Below, piece after piece: positions 34,751-43,365 of a DNA stretch of 64,000 nucleotides. The translations under genes were made by a program, and so were the position numbers. This stretch comes from Phytomonospora endophytica. GTDB lineage: Bacteria > Actinomycetota > Actinomycetes > Mycobacteriales > Micromonosporaceae. Position 1 is the stretch's first letter. Every line of letters begins with the position of its first letter. Location of the stretch: assembly GCF_014202425.1 (NCBI RefSeq), contig NZ_JACHGT010000005.1, positions 248,001 through 312,000 on the forward strand, written 5' to 3'. The notes beneath the pieces were generated by a model. That model ran no database searches. It saw only the letters and a list, made by a program, of their open reading frames with translations, and was not told the origin of the DNA.

Positions 34751-35197
34751 ATGACGGACTCGTCGACACAGTCAATAGGTGTGTCCGCCGCGCCTGAGCA
34801 AGTCGCGGCGGTGATCCTCGACTTCGCGGCCTACCCCGAGTGGGCCGGCTCGATCAAGTCGTCGGAGGTGCGCGAAACCGACGATCAGGACAGGCCGGCG
34901 CTCGTCGGTTTCGTACTGGACGCCGGTGTGCTCAAAGACGAGTACGCGTTGCGCTACACCTATGCCGACGACCTGAGCCGGATCAGCTGGACCCTTGAGG
35001 GGTCCTCGGCGATCCAGAAGTCGCAGCAGGGCTCCTACGAGATCGCCGACAACGGCGACGGGACGTCGACGGTCACGTACACGCTCGCGATCGACCTGAG
35101 CATGCCGATGCTGGGCATGTTCCGCCGCAAGGCCGAGAAAATGATCATGGATACCGCGCTCAAGGAGCTCAAGCGGCGCGTCGAGTCGAGGGGATAG
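34751..35197 (+). CDS. SRPBCC (polyketide cyclase/dehydrase-like) protein
   Basis: A 148-residue START-fold protein with the family N-terminus IGVSAAPEQVAAVILDFAAYPEWAGSIKSSEV, a central WTLEGSS and a C-terminal long helix (RRKAEKMIMDTALKELKRRVE) typical of the cyclase/dehydrase group. It ends three bases before glkA and shares its likely ribosome site region, so the two are co-expressed. Family members next to glkA occur in Streptomyces. Catalysis is not predicted from sequence; lipid or polyketide binding is possible. Confidence 0.86.
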   Translation: MTDSSTQSIGVSAAPEQVAAVILDFAAYPEWAGSIKSSEVRETDDQDRPALVGFVLDAGVLKDEYALRYTYADDLSRISWTLEGSSAIQKSQQGSYEIADNGDGTSTVTYTLAIDLSMPMLGMFRRKAEKMIMDTALKELKRRVESRG

Positions 35198-35200
35198 CCG

Positions 35201-36145
35201 ATGTCACTGGCGATCGGAGTGGACATCGGGGGCACGAAGGTGCTGGGCGCCGTCGTCGACGACGAGGGCAAGGTCCTCGGTGAGGCCAGGCGGGAAACCC
35301 CGGCCGACGACGTGTCCGGCGTGCACACCCGCATCATCGAGGTCATCACCGAGCTGCGCGAGACCCACGAGGTCACCTCGGTCGGGATCGGCGCGGCCGG
35401 CTGGATCGACGCCGCCCGCTCCACGGTCCTGTTCGCGCCGAACCTGGCGTGGCGCAACGAGCCCCTGCGCGACCGCATCGCCGCCGACGTGGACCTCCCC
35501 GTCGTCGTCGAGAACGACGCCAACGTCGCCGCCTGGGCCGAGTTCCGCTACGGCGCCGCCCGCGACGCCGACTCGGCGCTGCTGTTCACCGTCGGCACCG
35601 GCATCGGTGGGGGAGCCGTCATCGACGGCCGCCTGCTCCGCGGCGCCCACGGCGTGGCCGCCGAGTTCGGGCACATGCTCGCCGTCCCCGACGGCCACAT
35701 CTGCGGCTGCGGCCGGCACGGCTGCATCGAGCAGTACGCCAGCGGCAGCGCGCTCGTCCGCTTCGCCCGCGAACTGGCCGCGGAGAGCCCCGACAAGGCC
35801 GTCGCGCTCCTCGAACTCGCCGGCGGCGACGTCGCCGCGATCGACGGGCCGATGGTGACCACCGCGGCCCAGGACGGCGACCCCGTCTCCCGCGAGGCCT
35901 TCACCCGCATCGGCGGCTACCTGGGCGAAGGGCTCGCCGACATGGCGCAGGCCTTCGACCCCGAGACCCTGGTCATCGGCGGCGGCGTCATCGAGGCCGG
36001 CGACCTGCTGCTCGACCCCGCGCGCGCCTCCTACGAGAAGGCCCTCTCGGCCCGCTCGCGCCTGCCGGTCGCCGACGTGCGGGCCGCGCAGCTCGGTGTC
36101 CACGCCGGAGTCATCGGGGCGGCTGACCTGTCGCGGGTGAGCTGA
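35201..36145 (+). CDS. glkA: ROK-family glucokinase
   Basis: ATP-dependent glucose kinase, which in Streptomyces also mediates carbon catabolite repression. The 314-residue product has the phosphate loop GVDIGGTKVLGA, the catalytic Asp in VVVENDANVAAWAE, EFGHM and the ROK zinc motif CGCGRHGCIE (C168, C170, C175). Length fits the actinobacterial enzyme (about 313-317). It starts three bases after the SRPBCC stop with GAGGGG as ribosome site. The fructose locus 6 kb downstream would benefit from the same sugar-phosphate supply, but no direct link is seen. Confidence 0.95.
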   Translation: MSLAIGVDIGGTKVLGAVVDDEGKVLGEARRETPADDVSGVHTRIIEVITELRETHEVTSVGIGAAGWIDAARSTVLFAPNLAWRNEPLRDRIAADVDLPVVVENDANVAAWAEFRYGAARDADSALLFTVGTGIGGGAVIDGRLLRGAHGVAAEFGHMLAVPDGHICGCGRHGCIEQYASGSALVRFARELAAESPDKAVALLELAGGDVAAIDGPMVTTAAQDGDPVSREAFTRIGGYLGEGLADMAQAFDPETLVIGGGVIEAGDLLLDPARASYEKALSARSRLPVADVRAAQLGVHAGVIGAADLSRVS

Positions 36146-36212
36146 CTCGCGCTACCGTGAAGCGCTGTTCCCCTGTCCCCGCCGAGAGGCGGGATCCCCC
36201 GAGGAGACGACC

Positions 36213-36833
36213 GTGTCCACAAAGCGCCTTCACCGGGTCCTGGGTGCCTGCGCGCTGCTGCTCGCGCTGAGCACGGCCGCCGCCTGCGGCGGCGGCGAAG
36301 GCGGCGGGGAACCGGAGGCCGCGGGATCCTCCTCGGCGCCGGTGGGGATCGAGTCCGAACCCGACCCCTCGGGCGCGCCCGAGGAGGAGAAGGGCACCGA
36401 GGACGACGCCAAGGGCGCCTGCGAGTACCTCGACGTGGCTGCCGTCGCCGAGGCCGTCGGAGTCGATTTCACCGTCGTCGAGCCCGCCGAGGCCAAGAAC
36501 GCCCAGGTCTGCGTCCTGCAGACCACGAAGGGCTCCTACCCCGACCTGACGTTGGCGACGGCCAAGACGAAGGCCGACCCGGCGAGCTTCAAGGCGACGA
36601 TGATGCCCGACTCGGCCGAGGAGGTCGGCAAGCTCGGCAAGTCGGCCTACCAGGTCGTGCTGAAGGCGCCGAAAGGCGGCGGGCCGGTCGCCGAGATCGG
36701 CTGGCTGTCGGACGACGACCGGCTCTTCACGCTCCGGTACACCTCCGAGGCGGGGACGAAGAAGGACACCGTCGCCAAGACCCTGAAGCCGCTCGTCGCC
36801 CTCGCCAAGGCGATCGAGAAGGCCGCGAAGTAA
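36213..36833 (+). CDS. Secreted lipoprotein, DUF3558-like
   Basis: A 206-residue protein with a lipoprotein signal (cysteine after STAAA at about residue 25) and a Gly/Glu/Ser/Pro-rich linker to about residue 65. The domain that follows starts GACEYLDVAAVAEAVG and contains AQVCVLQT. Two Cys and the xxYLdxaeVaeavG pattern resemble DUF3558 lipoproteins of actinobacteria. GTG start with GAGGAG seven bases upstream. It stands alone between glkA and a strong bidirectional terminator. Function unknown. Confidence 0.82.
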   Translation: MSTKRLHRVLGACALLLALSTAAACGGGEGGGEPEAAGSSSAPVGIESEPDPSGAPEEEKGTEDDAKGACEYLDVAAVAEAVGVDFTVVEPAEAKNAQVCVLQTTKGSYPDLTLATAKTKADPASFKATMMPDSAEEVGKLGKSAYQVVLKAPKGGGPVAEIGWLSDDDRLFTLRYTSEAGTKKDTVAKTLKPLVALAKAIEKAAK

Positions 36834-36919
36834 GCGCCCGGCGCCGCCGCCGGGCTGTCGGGCGGCGGAGCGCCGGAGGAGCGTCGTGGGCGTGGCGTCC
36901 GGCTCCCACCGACCTGAAA

Positions 36920-36954
36920 CACGAGGACCCCGGCCGACGGCCGGGGTCCTCGTG
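36920..36954. terminator. Bidirectional terminator between lipoprotein and DtxR-type gene
   Basis: Perfect 16-bp stem CACGAGGACCCCGGCC / GGCCGGGGTCCTCGTG with a GAC loop, followed by TTCTCGTTCTT on +. It serves both convergent genes. Confidence 0.9.
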
Positions 36955-36963
36955 TTCTCGTTC

Positions 36964-37647
36964 TTAGACCGCGGGGGCCACGAACACGCGCGTCGCGGCT
37001 TCGCGGGAGAGGCGGACCGAGTCACCGCTGTGGGTGATCAGCACGGCGCCCTCCTCCTGCTCGACGTGCACGGTGGCGCCGGGGTTGACGCCCGCCTCGT
37101 GCAGCTCGCGCAGGACGGTCGCGTCGGTCTGGACGCTCTCGCAGATCCGGGTCACGGTCACCGAACCGGGCAGCCCGGCCGAGGCCAGGTGCTGCTCGCC
37201 CTCCGGCGAGCCGTCGACGGCGGTGGCCCCGAAGGCGTCGAGCCCGGGGATGGGGTTGCCGTAGGGGGAGCGGGTCGGCCGCTTGAGCAGCTCGAAGACC
37301 TTCTCCTCCACGGCGTCGCTCATCACGTGCTCCCACCGGCAGGCCTCGTCGTGGGCCTCCTCGTAGGACATGCCGATGACGTCGACGAGCAGCAGCTCGG
37401 CGAGGCGGTGCTTGCGCATGACCGACACGGCCTGCTTACGGCCAAGCTCGGTCAGCTCCAGGTGGCGGTCCCCCTGGACGGTGAGGAGCCCGTCGCGCTG
37501 CATGCGCGCGACCGTCTGGCTCACCGTCGGGCCGCTCTGGTGCAGTCGCTCGGCGATCCGTGCGCGCAGTGGGGTGACCCCCTCCTCCTCAAGTTCGAGG
37601 ATCGTGCGCAGGTACATCTCAGTGGTGTCGACCAGGTCGGTAGTCAT
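36964..37647 (-). CDS. DtxR/IdeR-family metal-dependent repressor
   Basis: A 227-residue iron (or manganese) dependent regulator. The winged helix (1-70) has the recognition segment SGPTVSQTVARMQRDGL. Metal residues are in place: the early Met (TTEMYL), MRKHRLAE and DEACRWEHVMSD (Cys, Glu, His). A C-terminal SH3-like domain follows (about 150-227), as in IdeR and DmdR. The Cys in EACRWEH points to the iron-responsive DtxR/IdeR type rather than MntR. It is divergent from the subtilase across 314 bases and probably acts at many loci. Confidence 0.93.
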   Translation of the reverse strand: MTTDLVDTTEMYLRTILELEEEGVTPLRARIAERLHQSGPTVSQTVARMQRDGLLTVQGDRHLELTELGRKQAVSVMRKHRLAELLLVDVIGMSYEEAHDEACRWEHVMSDAVEEKVFELLKRPTRSPYGNPIPGLDAFGATAVDGSPEGEQHLASAGLPGSVTVTRICESVQTDATVLRELHEAGVNPGATVHVEQEEGAVLITHSGDSVRLSREAATRVFVAPAV

Positions 37648-37961
37648 CTGTGCGGCCTCTTCTCCCGATGCGACGATGCTACCTGCGCACTTGCCGGTCG
37701 CCGTGGTCGGACGGGCGTTCGATCGTGGGCTGTTTTCTGGAGTCAGTCCAGTCTAGCCATGGCTCGCCGGACCGTCGTGTTCCGCCGCTCACAGGGCCCC
37801 ATCAGGGTCCCATGTGCCCCGCCGGCATATGCGTTCGAGGCTACCGGTGGGGTGCGACAGAACCGTCGATCGGTCCGGTGCCGCGGACAACCGTGAGCCG
37901 GGCGATTCCCGTATGTACCTCCGTGGGCGAAGCGCCCACGTCACCCCGACCGGGAGTCGTA
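37648..37961. promoter_or_regulatory. Divergent region between DtxR-type and subtilase genes
   Basis: A 314-base region without a gene. It must hold both promoters and a long leader for the subtilase. The only clear structure is the hairpin at 37922-37940, listed separately. No obvious 19-bp iron box was recognised. Confidence 0.4.
37922..37940 (+). promoter_or_regulatory. Leader hairpin upstream of the subtilase
   Basis: CGTGGGCG-AAG-CGCCCACG, a perfect 8-bp stem with a three-base loop, ending 22 bases before the TTG start and 11 before its GGGAG ribosome site. It may tune mRNA stability or translation. Confidence 0.55.
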
Positions 37962-40900
37962 TTGAGAATCCGACGAGCACTCATCCTCGCGGGTGCCGCC
38001 GCACTGCTGCTCAGCGGTGTGCCCGCGAACGCCGGACCTCCGCCCGACCCGACCGCCCCGCCCGCCGGCGCCTTCGCGCGGCCGCGGGTCCTCACCCTCG
38101 TCACCGGTGACAAGGTCCGTATGAACTCGCCCGATGCCTTCGTCTACGAACCCGCCGAAGGCCGCGAGGACGTCGGCTACGGCACCCGCACCGTCTGGAA
38201 CGGCGACGACCGCGACGTGCACGTCGTCCCCGCCGACGCGGCGGCGCTCGTCGCGGCCGGGCGCCTCGACGAGCGGCTCTTCAACGTTTCCGGGCTCCTC
38301 CGCGACGGGCTCGCCGACACCGGCCTGCCGCTGATCGTCCAGTACGGCGACGGTTCGCCACGCGGTTCCTTCAGCGCCGACGTCTCCCGCGACCTGCCCG
38401 CCATCGACGCCCGCGCACTGAGCGTCTCCGCGGGCCGGGCCGCGGCCATGTGGGAAGACATCACCGGCGGGAGCCCCCGCGCGTTCGGGGCGGGCGTGAC
38501 CAGGGTCTGGCTGGACGGCAGGGCCCGTGTCGCGCTGGATGTGAGCGTTCCGCAGGTCGGTGCGCCCGCCGCGTGGGAGGCCGGGTTCGACGGGGAGGGC
38601 GTCACCGTCGCCGTCCTCGACACCGGCTACGACGCGACCCATCCCGACCTCGCCGGGAGGGTGGCCGGGGTCCGCGACTTCACCGGCACCTCGCCCGAGG
38701 CGATCGACGGCTACGGCCATGGGACGCACGTGGCGTCCACCGTCGCCGGTTCCGGGGCCGCGAGCGACGGCCGGTTCAAGGGCGTCGCACCGGGCAGCGG
38801 GCTCCTGATCGGCAAGGTCTGCGGCGACGACGGCTACTGCGCCGACAGCGATGTCATCGCCGGGATGCAGTGGGCGGCCGACGAGGGCGCCACCGCGGTC
38901 AACCTCAGCCTCGGCGGTGACCCCACCGACGGCACCGATCCGCTCTCCCTCGCCGTCGACGCGCTCAGCGCGGACACCGGGACCCTCTTCGTGGTGGCCG
39001 CCGGGAACCACGGCACCACCGAGGCGGTGGGGGCACCGGCCTCGGCGGACTCGGCCCTCGCGGTCGGCAGCGTCACCAAGACCGACGCGCTGTCCGACTT
39101 CTCCAGCCAGGGCCCGCGCATGGGCGACCACGCCGTCAAGCCCGACATCGCCGCTCCCGGATCGGCGATCACCGCCGCCCGTGCGGCCGGGACCGCGGGC
39201 GAGGGCCCCTACGTCACCGCCGACGGCACCTCCATGGCCACACCGCACGTCACCGGCGCGGCCGCGATCCTCAAGCAGCGCCATCCCGATTGGACCGGCG
39301 CGCGCCTGAAGGCAGCGCTGATGAGTGCGAGCGCCGGGCTCGACGGGCCGGGGGCCTTCGCGATCGGCGCCGGACGGCTCGACGTCGCACGGGCCGTCGC
39401 GCAGGAGGTCTTCGCCGACGGGAACGCGAGTTTCCCGATGTCGGCCTACCCGCACGACGGGGGACCGGTGACGCGGACGGTCGCCTACACCAACACGTCC
39501 GCCGTGGACGTGACACTCGATCTCGCGGTCACCGGCCCCGTCGAGGGCCTGTTCGGCGTGGAGGAGACCTCGGTGGTCGTTCCCGCCGGGGGCCACGCCG
39601 AGGTCGTCGTCACGGCCGATCCGGGCGGGAAACCCGACGGCGCCTACGGTGGTGCGCTCGTCGCCGGTGCCGGGGGGACGGTCGTCCGCACGGCGCTGGG
39701 CATCTACCTGGAGCCGGAGCTGTACGACCTCACCCTTGACGCCGAGCCGCGCGCCGGGACGATCGACCACCTCTACGCGGCGGTGTTCGACGTGGACACC
39801 TACGAGAGCTTCGAGATCGCCGAGTGGGACGCCGACGGTGACGCGACGATCCGGATCCCCGCCGCCCGCTACGCCGTCTACGGCGGGATCATGGAAGGCG
39901 GGGACGAGCCTTCGCAGACCTCCTTCTCCGGCGACGTCGTCCTCTCGGGCGACCGGACGGTCTCCTGGGCCGCCGCCGGGGGGACCCTCAACGGCGTCGA
40001 CCTCGACCACGATGACGCCGTCACGTGGTCGGTGACCGACGTGCTGGTCGCCGCCGACCCCGCGTCGTCGACCGGGCACAACGTCACCCTCACCCCGCCG
40101 GTGGGTGCGAAGTCCTACTCCGTCGCCGGGGACATGCCCGGCCCGAACTCCTGGTACCTGCGCGACGAGCGGCTCGTCAGCCCCGAAGGCGCCACCGAGG
40201 AGTACTCCTACGACCTCACCTTCCCCGTCCGGGGGCGTGTCCCGGAGGGGAGCGTCCGGCGGGTCACCGACGCCGCTCTGGCCGCGGTGGACACCCGCTA
40301 CAGCGCGCAGGGGGCGGCGGCCGCCGGTTGGCGCGTGGACTTCTGGGCGGGAATCGAACGGGGGATCTGGTGGGCGCAGAACCGGCGGCAGGCGGTGCCC
40401 GGTGAGCGCACCGAGTACTTCACTCCGGGACGGTGGAACTCCTACCTCGGCATCGGTGACGACAGCGGCGGCGAGCCTTCGGAGCGGCGGGTCGAGCTGG
40501 TCGCGGGCCGCGCGGCGCGGACCTGGAACTCGGCTCCGCTCAACGTCGGTCTCGACCCGGTGTACGCCGCCTTCGTCCACGAGGGCGACCGGGCCTTCCT
40601 TCGGGTCGGCATGTTCGACGCGGTCGAACGCGAGCATTTCACCGACAGCGGTGGAGGCGAGCGGTACCTCGGGACGACGGTGATCCTGGCCGACGGCGTC
40701 GAGATCCGCCGCGAGACGGAGTCGGTGTGCAACGCCTTCGGGGTTCCACTGCCGGACGCGTTCGACGGGACGGTCACCGTCACGTGCGACGCCGTGCGCG
40801 AGGTCGCCTGGGCCACGATCGGGACGGCCGCGAGCGCGGAGTGGAACTTCGCGGTCCGGCCCGGCGAGACCGTCCCGGCGATGAGCGCGGTCCGGCTCGA

Positions 40901-41195
40901 CGCCTCGGGCGTCGTGGACGGCTACGCCGACGCGAGGCTGCCGCAGATCGTCGCGCTGGAGGTCTACGAGCAGGCGGGCGCGGCCGAGGTGAGTACGAAG
41001 TCGCTGACCTTCGAGGTCTCCTACGACGAGGGGAAGACCTGGCGGAAGGTCGGCGTGCGTCGCGGCGGCGACCACGCCGTCGCCCTCCTGCGGCACCCGG
41101 CCGGTGCCACGTCGGTGTCGACGCGACTGTCGGCGGCCGATGAGGCGGGGAACACGGTCACGCAGACCATGATCAGGTCCTACGGCCTGAGGTGA
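37962..41195 (+). CDS. Secreted S8 subtilisin-like serine protease with large C-terminal region
   Basis: A 1077-residue exported protease. It starts at TTG with GGGAG five bases upstream. The Sec signal peptide is residues 1-23 (RIRRALILAGAAALLLSGVPANA). A propeptide-like region of about 170 residues follows, then the S8 domain with Asp in VAVLDTGYDATHPDLAG, His in GHGTHVAST and Ser in GTSMATPHVTGAAAIL. After about residue 480 some 600 residues of beta-rich sequence follow, with no recognised anchor. Streptomyces encodes similar S8 proteins of 1,000-1,250 residues. It is probably a nutrient-acquiring or developmental protease. Confidence 0.93.
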   Translation: MRIRRALILAGAAALLLSGVPANAGPPPDPTAPPAGAFARPRVLTLVTGDKVRMNSPDAFVYEPAEGREDVGYGTRTVWNGDDRDVHVVPADAAALVAAGRLDERLFNVSGLLRDGLADTGLPLIVQYGDGSPRGSFSADVSRDLPAIDARALSVSAGRAAAMWEDITGGSPRAFGAGVTRVWLDGRARVALDVSVPQVGAPAAWEAGFDGEGVTVAVLDTGYDATHPDLAGRVAGVRDFTGTSPEAIDGYGHGTHVASTVAGSGAASDGRFKGVAPGSGLLIGKVCGDDGYCADSDVIAGMQWAADEGATAVNLSLGGDPTDGTDPLSLAVDALSADTGTLFVVAAGNHGTTEAVGAPASADSALAVGSVTKTDALSDFSSQGPRMGDHAVKPDIAAPGSAITAARAAGTAGEGPYVTADGTSMATPHVTGAAAILKQRHPDWTGARLKAALMSASAGLDGPGAFAIGAGRLDVARAVAQEVFADGNASFPMSAYPHDGGPVTRTVAYTNTSAVDVTLDLAVTGPVEGLFGVEETSVVVPAGGHAEVVVTADPGGKPDGAYGGALVAGAGGTVVRTALGIYLEPELYDLTLDAEPRAGTIDHLYAAVFDVDTYESFEIAEWDADGDATIRIPAARYAVYGGIMEGGDEPSQTSFSGDVVLSGDRTVSWAAAGGTLNGVDLDHDDAVTWSVTDVLVAADPASSTGHNVTLTPPVGAKSYSVAGDMPGPNSWYLRDERLVSPEGATEEYSYDLTFPVRGRVPEGSVRRVTDAALAAVDTRYSAQGAAAAGWRVDFWAGIERGIWWAQNRRQAVPGERTEYFTPGRWNSYLGIGDDSGGEPSERRVELVAGRAARTWNSAPLNVGLDPVYAAFVHEGDRAFLRVGMFDAVEREHFTDSGGGERYLGTTVILADGVEIRRETESVCNAFGVPLPDAFDGTVTVTCDAVREVAWATIGTAASAEWNFAVRPGETVPAMSAVRLDASGVVDGYADARLPQIVALEVYEQAGAAEVSTKSLTFEVSYDEGKTWRKVGVRRGGDHAVALLRHPAGATSVSTRLSAADEAGNTVTQTMIRSYGLR

Positions 41196-41206
41196 CCGGC
41201 GGCGGG

Positions 41207-41226
41207 GGCGCGCGGACGGGCGCGCC
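41207..41226. terminator. Hairpin between convergent subtilase and sugar-kinase genes
   Basis: GGCGCGC-GGACGG-GCGCGCC, seven-base arms, 12 bases after the subtilase stop and 7 before the kinase stop. A modest terminator candidate. Confidence 0.45.
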
Positions 41227-41232
41227 TCCGCC

Positions 41233-42180
41233 TCACGGAGTCAGTTCTTTGGCCCACGGTGGGTTCGCGCCGCTTGTCTCGCAGGTCCGCGCGGCCACCA
41301 GGGCGGCGAACTCCAGCGCCTCCCGTACTTCGGCGACCGTGAGCCCGTCCAGCCGGCCGCCGAGCCGCCCGAGGCGGCCGAGGGTGTGCAGCAGCCCGGC
41401 GCTGAAGGCGTCGCCCGCGCCGACGGTGTCGACCATGTCCGCCGGGACGGCCGGGACCTCGGTGAGTTCGCCGTCGAAGGACGCGACGGCCCCGTTCCCG
41501 CCGCGGGTGACGACGATGAGCCGCACGCCCATGGCGTGCCAGCGTTCGCCGATCGCGGCTGGCGTCTCGCCGGGGTGGATGTAGGCGAGGTCCTCGTCGC
41601 TGACCTTGACGATGTCGGCCAGGGGCAGCCAGCGGGGGAGCCCTTCGCGGTAGGCGGCGGCCTCAATGAGCCCGGGCCGGGCGTTGGGGTCGACGCAGAT
41701 CGTGGCGTGCGGGCGGGCGGCGGCCAGGGCGGCGCGGATCCGCGCGGCGCCCGGGTCGAGGGCGAGGGCGAGTGAGCCGGTGTGGACGGCGTCGACGGGG
41801 GTGTCGGTGAGGTGCGCGAGTTCCTCGGGCGTCCAGTGCCAGTCGGCGGTCTCGGCGACGTAGAAGTCGTAGTCGGCGCGGCCTTCGGCGTCGAGGGCGG
41901 TGACGGCGAGGGTGGCCTTGCGTTTGGTGGGGACGGCCGCCGACAGGTCCACGCCGGACTCGTCGAGGTGCGCGCGCAGGAGCCGGCCGAGCGGGCCGGT
42001 CGACAGGCGCCCGAGGAAACGCGCGCGGGTGCCGAGGCGGGCGAGTGCGACGGCGGTGTTGGCGGGGCTGCCGCCGGGGGTGACACGCAGGCCGAAACCG
42101 CCGCCCGCCGGGGCGCGGTCGCCGGTGGCGGGCAGGAACGCGTCGGCCACGGCTTCGCCGATCACCGCGATCGCGGTCAT
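41233..42180 (-). CDS. PfkB-family carbohydrate kinase (probable fructokinase)
   Basis: A 315-residue ribokinase-fold kinase. The substrate-side motif GGSPANTAVALARLG and the catalytic/anion-hole motif DTVGAGDAFSAGLL are intact; VTRGGNGAVA lies before it. The neighbours (LacI regulator, FrcBCA-like transporter, GH32 enzyme) point to fructose as substrate. AGGAG lies before the ATG. It lies 16 bases after the LacI gene on the same strand, so repressor and kinase form one arm of the divergent locus. Confidence 0.92.
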   Translation of the reverse strand: MTAIAVIGEAVADAFLPATGDRAPAGGGFGLRVTPGGSPANTAVALARLGTRARFLGRLSTGPLGRLLRAHLDESGVDLSAAVPTKRKATLAVTALDAEGRADYDFYVAETADWHWTPEELAHLTDTPVDAVHTGSLALALDPGAARIRAALAAARPHATICVDPNARPGLIEAAAYREGLPRWLPLADIVKVSDEDLAYIHPGETPAAIGERWHAMGVRLIVVTRGGNGAVASFDGELTEVPAVPADMVDTVGAGDAFSAGLLHTLGRLGRLGGRLDGLTVAEVREALEFAALVAARTCETSGANPPWAKELTP

Positions 42181-42196
42181 GGATTCTCCTGTGAGG

Positions 42197-43201
42197 TCAG
42201 TTGGCGGGGCAGCCGCAGGAATCGCGGTGCATGAAGGTCGGTTCGAGGCGGACCGTCCGGGGTGGACGGTGGGGGTCGCCGAGGCGGTCGAGGAGGAGCC
42301 GGACGGCCTGGCCGCCGATGTCGCCGATGGGCTGGGCCATGGCGGTCAGGCGGGGGTGGAAGAGGTCGGCCCATTCGAAGTCGTCGAAGGTGACCAGGGC
42401 GAGATCGCCGGGGACGCGGATGCCGCGTTTGGTGAGCGCGCGCATGGTCTCGATGGCGAGGTGGTTGTTGCCGATGACCAGCGCGGTCGGCGGGTCGGGG
42501 AGGGCGAGGAGTTCGGTGACGGCGGCGTCGGCGAAGGCCGTGCCGGGGCGGCCGTTGACGACCAGCGCGGGGTCGGCCGACAGGCCGGCCTCCTTGAGGC
42601 CGTCGCGGTAGCCCTCGGTGCGTTCGATGGTGGTGCGCAGGTCGGGGAGGTTGGCGATGAGGCCGACGCGGCGGTGGCCGAGCGCGCTGAGGTGGCCGGT
42701 GAGTGCGGCGGTCGCCGCGCGGTTCTCCGAGCCGATCTGGTCGAGGGAGTCCGCGGCGCAGCGGTCGACGAGGACCGTGGGCACGCCGAGTTCGGCGAGG
42801 TAGTTCAGGGCGGGGCCGTCGGCGCCGGTGCTGGGGGCGTAGAGGACGCCGTCGACGCGGCGCTGGTGGAGGGCCTGGACGACGTGCAGTTCCTCCTCGG
42901 GGTCGTCGTGGGTGTCGGCGAGCAGGAGGGTGTAGCCGGCCTCGCGGGCGGCGGTGTCGATCGCGGCGACGATGTCGGCGAAGTAGAAGTTCGAGATCGC
43001 CGAGATGGCCAGGCCGATCGTCTTGGTGCTGGCGGTGACCAGGGACCTCGCGATCGTGTTGTGGGTGTACCCGGTGCGGCGGATCGCGGCCAGTACCCGT
43101 TCCTTGGTGTCCTCTTTGACGAAGCGGGTCCCGTTGATGATGTGGGAGACCGTCGAGACGGACACTCCTGCTTCACGGGCCACGTCGGCCATCGTCGCCA
43201 T
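42197..43201 (-). CDS. LacI-family repressor of the fructose/fructan locus
   Basis: A 334-residue LacI/GalR regulator. The N-terminal helix-turn-helix MADVAREAGVSVSTVSHIIN and the hinge (NTIARSLV) precede a periplasmic-binding-protein-like effector domain. ATG 43201 is chosen because GGAGG lies four bases upstream; another Met nine bases later is less well placed, and the frame extends to 43267 through the operator with no ribosome site. It is divergent from frcB with a 38-bp palindrome between. Fructose or a phosphorylated derivative is the likely effector, by context. Confidence 0.94.
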   Translation of the reverse strand: MATMADVAREAGVSVSTVSHIINGTRFVKEDTKERVLAAIRRTGYTHNTIARSLVTASTKTIGLAISAISNFYFADIVAAIDTAAREAGYTLLLADTHDDPEEELHVVQALHQRRVDGVLYAPSTGADGPALNYLAELGVPTVLVDRCAADSLDQIGSENRAATAALTGHLSALGHRRVGLIANLPDLRTTIERTEGYRDGLKEAGLSADPALVVNGRPGTAFADAAVTELLALPDPPTALVIGNNHLAIETMRALTKRGIRVPGDLALVTFDDFEWADLFHPRLTAMAQPIGDIGGQAVRLLLDRLGDPHRPPRTVRLEPTFMHRDSCGCPAN

Positions 43202-43250
43202 TGGTCCTCCCTTCGCTCCGGTGTGCCCCCATGGTGCCGCGACCAGAATA

Positions 43251-43288
43251 CGCAAACGCTCGCGCAAACGCTTGCGCGAGCGTTTGCG
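43251..43288. promoter_or_regulatory. 38-bp perfect palindrome, LacI operator
   Basis: Arms of 17 bases (43251-43267, CGCAAACGCTCGCGCAA; complement 43272-43288) around ACGC. GCAAACG/CGTTTGC half-sites are nested so that at least two overlapping LacI-type operators can be read. It sits 49 bases from the lacI start and 77 from frcB, so it can control both arms. Confidence 0.88.
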
Positions 43289-43365
43289 CGGCTGTAGCGT
43301 AGCGCCTCAGAAACAGACATGTAACCCAAGACACACCTTGAGCAAGGCCCTGAACTGGAGGAACG

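Noticed and set aside
37941-41096. A 1051-residue open frame on - opposite the subtilase
   Set aside because: Antisense shadow; the + strand frame has a signal peptide and full catalytic triad.
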